From contig JALUMZ010000135.1 of assembly GCA_027055635.1 (NCBI GenBank), forward strand, positions 1 through 10,692: a stretch of DNA of 10,692 nt, written 5' to 3'. Source of the DNA: Campylobacteraceae bacterium. Its GTDB lineage: Bacteria; Campylobacterota; Campylobacteria; Campylobacterales; Sulfurospirillaceae. Of this stretch, positions 7,468 to 10,692 are shown in pieces (position 1 is the first letter of the stretch; every line of letters starts with the position of its first letter). Made by a program: the position numbers and the translations under genes. The notes below the pieces were generated by a model, which saw only the letters and a program-made list of their open reading frames with translations, ran no database searches and was not told the origin of the DNA.

Positions 7468-7566
7468 ATAATGAGCAAAGCTCGTTATAGTTGCAGGGAC
7501 TAAAGTCCCTGCAACCCCCTAAAGCTACGAAAAGTAGGACTTTTCGAGAAAGAAGTGCGTAAGGTC
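7455..7566. mobile_element. MITE-like element with terminal inverted repeats and three internal hairpins
   Basis: About 112 bp with no coding capacity. The ends are GACCTTACGCACT (7455-7467) and its exact complement (7554-7566); pairing extends by one T/A to 14 bp. The flanks carry the trinucleotide ACT at 7452-7454 and again at 7567-7569, which reads as a 3-bp target duplication. Between the ends are three tandem hairpins: 7468-7476 with 7480-7488 (one non-Watson-Crick pair), 7490-7501 with 7504-7515 (12 perfect pairs), and 7528-7535 with 7539-7546 (8 perfect pairs). No T-tract follows, so it is not a standard terminator. Small size, inverted ends, duplicated target and lack of a gene fit a non-autonomous element moved by a transposase coded elsewhere. 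I cannot assign an IS family from memory. Confidence 0.72.
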
Positions 7567-7567
7567 A
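7554..7567 (-). repeat. Right terminal inverted repeat
   Basis: AGTGCGTAAGGTCA on the plus strand, the exact complement of 7454-7467. It abuts the stop codon of rppH (7568-7570), so the element lies immediately downstream of that gene without disturbing its last codon. Confidence 0.85.
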
Positions 7568-8038
7568 CTAAATAAAACCCTCTTTTTTAAAATAATTAAG
7601 AACTTTTTGATATACCGGTCTTTTAAAATATGTTACCATATTAAAAATTTCTTTTCTTTTGACAAATTTATAAGCATCAAATTCCGGATGCTTTGTGTCT
7701 AGTTTGATTTTTGCATTAGATTTTAATCTTACCAAAAAATATTTTTGAATTTGTCCATCAAAAGGATACATTTTTTTGGCTATAGTTTTAGGAAAATCAT
7801 ATTTTAACTCTTCTGGATATTTTGCAATAATCTCTATTTTGTTTGTACCAATTTCCTCTTTTAGCTCCCTAAAAAGCGCCTCTTTTGCACTCTCTCCAGG
7901 GTCAATACCCCCTTGAGGAAATTGCCATACATCTTTTATATCTTCCCTCCTGGCTATAAGAAACTCGCATTTAAAGGGATATTTACTAGATAGAATAACA
8001 GCAGCGACATTTGGTCTATATTTTTTTATTTCCGACAT
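7568..8038 (-). CDS. rppH: Nudix RNA pyrophosphohydrolase RppH/InvA
   Basis: RppH removes pyrophosphate from the 5' triphosphate end of mRNAs, which opens them to decay. Some homologues also cleave dinucleoside polyphosphates. The protein starts MSEIKKYRPNVAAVILS, typical of this branch, and carries a complete Nudix box at residues 43-65 (G-x5-E with E49, then REL-x-EE-x-G with R57, E58, E61, E62, G64), preceded by VWQFPQ. FDGQIQKYFLVRL and the C-terminal YFKRPVYQKVLNYFKKEGFI also fit H. pylori InvA. The open frame extends 13 codons upstream to ATG pairs at 8077 and 8074. Those have no ribosome-binding site, the extra residues are not part of the family, and a plausible -10 box lies across them, so the ATG at 8038 (156 residues) is chosen. 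It is likely the first gene of the minus-strand operon. Confidence 0.93.
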   Translation of the reverse strand: MSEIKKYRPNVAAVILSSKYPFKCEFLIARREDIKDVWQFPQGGIDPGESAKEALFRELKEEIGTNKIEIIAKYPEELKYDFPKTIAKKMYPFDGQIQKYFLVRLKSNAKIKLDTKHPEFDAYKFVKRKEIFNMVTYFKRPVYQKVLNYFKKEGFI

Positions 8039-8072
8039 TAATCTAACTTTCTTGTAATTACCATAATTCGAC

Positions 8073-8078
8073 ATCATA
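8073..8078 (-). promoter_or_regulatory. Candidate -10 box for the rppH-lysC-...-ribF operon
   Basis: On the minus strand this reads TATGAT, one base from TATAAT, about 35 bases before the chosen rppH ATG. No good -35 is seen, which is common in Campylobacterota promoters. It is the best candidate in the divergent gap but rests on a single hexamer. Confidence 0.35.
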
Positions 8079-8119
8079 AGGGGATAGATACCGTTTTATG
8101 TTAATTAATGATATTTAGA

Positions 8120-8125
8120 TAAAAT
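8120..8125 (+). promoter_or_regulatory. Candidate -10 box for hemW
   Basis: TAAAAT lies 23 bases before the hemW ATG, inside a very AT-rich run with spaced T-rich patches upstream. No recognisable -35 precedes it. The 8039-8148 gap separates divergent genes, so a hemW promoter must lie here or within rppH. The exact box is a guess. Confidence 0.3.
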
Positions 8126-8148
8126 ACTATCAAAAAAGTGATTTATAA

Positions 8149-9204
8149 ATGCTTATATATTTACACATACCTTTTTGTGATAGCAAATGTCACTATTGTG
8201 CATTTAACTCATATGTTGATAAATTTGAATTAAAAAAAAGGTATATGAGATCTATAGTGAAGCAATTGTATTATGAATTAGATCTTTTTAAGCCTGCTAA
8301 AAAAAGTATAAAATCACTATTTATAGGTGGCGGTACACCATCGACCATAAAACCAGAATTTTATAAAGAATTTTTTGAAGTCTTATCGCCTTTTTTAATC
8401 AAAAATGCAGAAATAACATGTGAAGCAAACCCTAACTCTTCTTCAATTCGATGGCTTAAAGGCATGAAAAATTTAGGTGTAAATCGTATAAGTTTTGGGG
8501 TGCAGAGCTTTGATGATAAAAAACTAGATTTTCTAGGAAGAAATCATAGCAAAGAGATAGCAATTAATGCTATAAATAATTCAAAAAATGTAGGATTTGA
8601 AAATATCTCATTAGATTTGATTTATGGAACAATTTTTGATAATAAAGATTTGTTGATTAAAGATTTGGAAATTGCACGAACTTTACCTATAAATCATATT
8701 AGCGCATACTCACTAACCATAGAGGAAAATACACCCTTTCATAAAACACCAAATGTTGCAAAAGATTCATTTGATCTTGCTAAATTTTTTATACAAAATA
8801 TAGAGAATTTTGGTTTTCCACAGTATGAAATATCAAATTTTGGCATATATCAAAGTGTTCATAATCTTGGATATTGGAACCAAGAAGATTATATCGGTAT
8901 TGGTGCAGGAGCTGTTGGTTTCTTAAAAAACAGGAGATTCTATCCAGTAAAAAATATAGAGGGCTATATAGATAATCCACTTCAAAGAGATGTAGAAAAT
9001 CTTAGTATGAATGAATTAAAAACCGAAGCAATTTTTTTAGGATTGAGAAGTAAAATAGGGATAAAGCTAGAGATTTTAAATAAAAAAGAGCTAGAAAAGA
9101 TATATATACTTATAGATGAAAAAAAACTTTTCAAAGATGGCCAAAGAGTCTATAGCTTAGACTATTTCCTTGCTGATGAGCTTGCGCTCTATATCTATGG
9201 ATGA
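8149..9204 (+). CDS. hemW: HemW, radical-SAM haem chaperone (formerly HemN-like)
   Basis: A 351-residue radical-SAM protein of the HemN/HemW family. The cluster motif CDSKCHYCAF at residues 10-19 supplies C10, C14 and C17 for a [4Fe-4S] cluster. True HemN has a further Cys two residues later; here that position is Phe, the mark of HemW. Other family features are FIGGGTPS (58-65), RISFGVQSFDDKKLDFLGR (113-131), SLDLIYG (154-160), HISAYSLTIEENTPF (183-197) and the HNLGYW...GIGAGA block (238-255) of HemW proteins. HemW homologues bind haem and deliver it to respiratory enzymes, so coproporphyrinogen oxidase activity is unlikely. Only a weak purine stretch precedes the ATG. It stands alone on the plus strand, divergent from rppH and convergent with oorC. 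HP1226 and Cj0580 are recalled as its counterparts close to the same operon. Confidence 0.92.
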   Translation: MLIYLHIPFCDSKCHYCAFNSYVDKFELKKRYMRSIVKQLYYELDLFKPAKKSIKSLFIGGGTPSTIKPEFYKEFFEVLSPFLIKNAEITCEANPNSSSIRWLKGMKNLGVNRISFGVQSFDDKKLDFLGRNHSKEIAINAINNSKNVGFENISLDLIYGTIFDNKDLLIKDLEIARTLPINHISAYSLTIEENTPFHKTPNVAKDSFDLAKFFIQNIENFGFPQYEISNFGIYQSVHNLGYWNQEDYIGIGAGAVGFLKNRRFYPVKNIEGYIDNPLQRDVENLSMNELKTEAIFLGLRSKIGIKLEILNKKELEKIYILIDEKKLFKDGQRVYSLDYFLADELALYIYG

Positions 9205-9215
9205 TAAGTACCTAG

Positions 9216-9248
9216 ATTGTGTGGGAATAAAAATTAAACCCACACAAT
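9216..9248. terminator. Hairpin between convergent hemW and oorC, possible bidirectional terminator
   Basis: ATTGTGTGGG (9216-9225) pairs perfectly with CCCACACAAT (9239-9248) around a 13-base AT-rich loop. It lies 12 bases after the hemW stop and 13 before the oorC stop, the usual place for a shared terminator. Neither side has a following T-run, so intrinsic termination would be weak. It may instead protect 3' ends. Confidence 0.5.
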
Positions 9249-9260
9249 GCAGTAGTTAAT

Positions 9261-9818
9261 TTATCTATTTGCCATTGCTTCTTTGGCATATTTTATACCG
9301 AGCTCATAAGCTTTTTTATTTACTTCGTGAACTTTAGGAGGTACCTTTTCCAAAGTAACTTTCATGACCAAATCAAAATCAAGAACTTTTGTCATCTCCA
9401 TTGTAATCCCAAGAGCCACGACAGATTGAGTGATAACATTTCCAACTTCTTCTTTTGCGATAGTGATAAGCGGAATCTCGTAAATATTCCACTTTTTTCT
9501 ATCTTCATCAGTTGGAGTGACAAGGTTTGGTTCAACTACTATGTTGCCACCCTCCTTTACACCCTCTTTAAATTGATCATAACTAACTTGAGCTGTTGCT
9601 ATCATAAACTCTATCTCACCCTCATTTGCATAAGGAAAAAGAATCTCATTGTCATCAAGTAAAATATCAACCTTTGTAGGTCCTCCTCTTACTTGGGATG
9701 TATAGGTTGCAGATTTTACACCATAACCACCGCTCTTTATCTTTGCTTCAGCCAAAATCTCACCTGCTAGGATAACACCTTGACCGCCAACACCAACAAA
9801 TCTTAATTGTCTTCTCAT
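9261..9818 (-). CDS. oorC: 2-oxoglutarate:acceptor oxidoreductase, gamma subunit
   Basis: OorC is the gamma subunit of the enzyme that interconverts 2-oxoglutarate + CoA and succinyl-CoA + CO2 with ferredoxin or flavodoxin as electron carrier. The 185-residue protein begins QLRFVGVGGQGVILAGEILA (residues 4-23), the glycine-rich signature of the POR/KOR gamma family. KSATYTSQVRGGPTKVDI (35-52) follows, which is also typical. The C-terminal part contains VTLEKVPPKVHEVNKKAYELG. It starts 12 bases after oorB, with GGAGA overlapping the junction (TAAGGAG), so the two are co-translated. In autotrophic Campylobacterota this complex works in the reductive TCA cycle, while in Campylobacter and Helicobacter it replaces 2-oxoglutarate dehydrogenase. 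Which direction applies here cannot be told. Confidence 0.94.
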   Translation of the reverse strand: MRRQLRFVGVGGQGVILAGEILAEAKIKSGGYGVKSATYTSQVRGGPTKVDILLDDNEILFPYANEGEIEFMIATAQVSYDQFKEGVKEGGNIVVEPNLVTPTDEDRKKWNIYEIPLITIAKEEVGNVITQSVVALGITMEMTKVLDFDLVMKVTLEKVPPKVHEVNKKAYELGIKYAKEAMANR

Positions 9819-9830
9819 CTTAGGCTCTCC

Positions 9831-10664
9831 TTACAGTTGAACTTTTGTTTTATTTTGTGCAGCTTCAATAACTTTGCTATATGCCTCACAATACTCTAGT
9901 GCCTCTTCGTCTTTTTTCAAAACACCCAATGGAAACTTTCCAACCTTTTCTTCGTCGCTAAGAGCGTCAAATTTTTTCTTAGAGATAATTCTACTATCTA
10001 TCCAATCAAGTGTCTGTTTTGCTTCACCCATTTTATTTTTTCTACCAAGGTTTATATGGCAGTTTGAAAAAATATCAAAAAATGAGTAGCCTTTATGTTT
10101 GAAACCCTCAATTAAAACTTTTTCCATTTTTTTAGGATCCAAAACTGATTCACGGGCAACAAATGAAGCACCGGCTGCATCAGCAAGCTTTGCAGCATCG
10201 AAAGTAGGATCTACATTTCCATATTGAGCAGTTACAGTCCACATTCCCTTAGGGGTTGTAGGGCTTGTTTGTGAGTTTGTTAAACCATATATAAAGTTAT
10301 TTATAACGATATGATTTAAGTCAATATTTCTTCTGCAACCATGGATTGTATGATTTCCACCTATCGCCAAGCCGTCACCATCACCCGTAACCACAATGAC
10401 ATGCTTATCAGGATTTGCTAGCTTTATACCAGTTGCATAAGCGATAGCACGACCATGAGTAGTATGTACTGTATTGCAATCTATATATGAGCTAAATCTT
10501 CCGCTACATCCGATACCTGCAACTATACACACATCATCCATATCCCAGCCCATCTTATCAATAGCTCGAATTACGGATTTTAAAATAACTCCATCTCCAC
10601 ATCCCCAGCACCAAAGTGTAGGTAGTTTATCTGTTCTTAGATATTTATCATAATTAAAAGCCAT
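9831..10664 (-). CDS. oorB: 2-oxoglutarate:acceptor oxidoreductase, beta subunit (TPP-binding)
   Basis: OorB binds thiamine pyrophosphate and a [4Fe-4S] cluster and carries the catalytic centre for 2-oxoglutarate decarboxylation. The 277-residue protein has LWCWGCGDG (C19, C22) and GIGCSGRFSSY (C53); with C202 (FSNCHINLGR) these give the four cluster ligands expected for the family. The TPP motif runs from GDGDGLAIGGNH (94-105) to NNFIYGLTNSQTSPTT (122-137). HTTHGRAIAYATGIKLA (68-84) is the usual KOR beta segment. Trp lies between the first two Cys where many relatives have Pro; I recall WCWGCG as normal for epsilonproteobacterial OorB. AGGAG stands nine bases before the ATG, and the ATG directly follows the oorA stop. 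Confidence 0.95.
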   Translation of the reverse strand: MAFNYDKYLRTDKLPTLWCWGCGDGVILKSVIRAIDKMGWDMDDVCIVAGIGCSGRFSSYIDCNTVHTTHGRAIAYATGIKLANPDKHVIVVTGDGDGLAIGGNHTIHGCRRNIDLNHIVINNFIYGLTNSQTSPTTPKGMWTVTAQYGNVDPTFDAAKLADAAGASFVARESVLDPKKMEKVLIEGFKHKGYSFFDIFSNCHINLGRKNKMGEAKQTLDWIDSRIISKKKFDALSDEEKVGKFPLGVLKKDEEALEYCEAYSKVIEAAQNKTKVQL

Positions 10665-10692
10665 TTACATCATCTCCTTAACTTTTGCTACC
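10665..10692 (-). CDS. oorA: Last codons of the 2-oxoglutarate oxidoreductase alpha subunit (partial)
   Basis: Only 28 bases remain before the right edge. One frame reads VAKVKEMM and then TAA, which touches the oorB ATG. The other two frames hit stops earlier. Since oorA precedes oorB in the oorDABC order known from C. jejuni and H. pylori, this is probably its 3' end. The assignment rests on context, because eight residues cannot identify a protein. Confidence 0.5.

Noticed and set aside
7490..7515. The 12-bp hairpin read as a rho-independent terminator after rppH
   Set aside because: No T-run follows on either strand, and it is one of three hairpins enclosed by terminal inverted repeats, so the insertion element explains it better.
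7416..7567. Lysine riboswitch or T-box upstream of lysC
   Set aside because: The structured part is bounded by inverted repeats and a target duplication, the true leader is only about 36 bases, and none of the conserved lysine-riboswitch sequence is apparent.
7454..7567. A tRNA gene, suggested by the cloverleaf-like fold
   Set aside because: No CCA-ready acceptor, T-loop or anticodon-loop consensus is present, the outer stem is 14 bp rather than 7, and the loops are 2-3 bases.
8039..8077. Longer rppH start at the ATG pair 8077/8074
   Set aside because: No ribosome-binding site precedes it (the upstream bases are pyrimidine-rich), the extra 13 residues have no family counterpart, and the ATG at 8038 gives the typical KKYRPNVAAV start.
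8149..9204. HemN coproporphyrinogen III dehydrogenase
   Set aside because: The cluster motif lacks the extra Cys of HemN (Phe is present), and the length and HNLGYW block match HemW.

Overview
The window is a compact, AT-rich stretch of a Campylobacterota (epsilonproteobacterial) chromosome. The main clue is gene content and order. From the divergent promoter region near 8.1 kb down to the left edge, the minus strand carries rppH, lysC, hobA, holB, folP, a TauE/SafE-type membrane protein gene, ligA, tlyA and ribF. I recall the same neighbourhood, with small changes, from Campylobacter jejuni and Helicobacter pylori. HobA is known only from this group. The oorABC-type 2-oxoglutarate:acceptor oxidoreductase genes also fit, as does the short clamp-loader delta' subunit. 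A Sulfurimonas-like relative is possible, but I cannot fix the genus from sequence alone.

Layout: (1) 1-8038, minus strand: nine genes that look like one operon. Neighbours overlap or nearly touch everywhere except at rppH/lysC. They mix mRNA decay (RppH), lysine/threonine/methionine supply (LysC), replication initiation (HobA), clamp loading (HolB), folate synthesis (FolP), a transporter, nick sealing (LigA), rRNA methylation (TlyA) and flavin cofactor synthesis (RibF, cut by the left edge). (2) 8039-8148: divergent intergenic region with plausible promoters for both directions. (3) 8149-9204, plus strand: hemW, a radical-SAM haem chaperone. (4) 9205-9260: convergent gap holding a perfect 10-bp hairpin. 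(5) 9261-10692, minus strand: oorC, oorB and the last codons of oorA, which make the ferredoxin- or flavodoxin-linked 2-oxoglutarate oxidoreductase of the (possibly reductive) TCA cycle.

The one element that is not an ordinary gene lies at 7455-7566, between rppH and lysC. It is about 112 bp, ends in near-perfect terminal inverted repeats flanked by a 3-bp direct repeat (ACT), and holds three tandem hairpins. It resembles a MITE, or a structured repeat, inserted just after the rppH stop codon. Removing it would leave about 37 nt between rppH and lysC, like the rest of the operon. A second point of interest is a strong internal ribosome-binding site and ATG in lysC at the position where known alpha2beta2 aspartokinases start their beta subunit.

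No stretch longer than about 150 bases lacks a gene. I saw no tRNA, rRNA, CRISPR array, transposase gene or phage gene.
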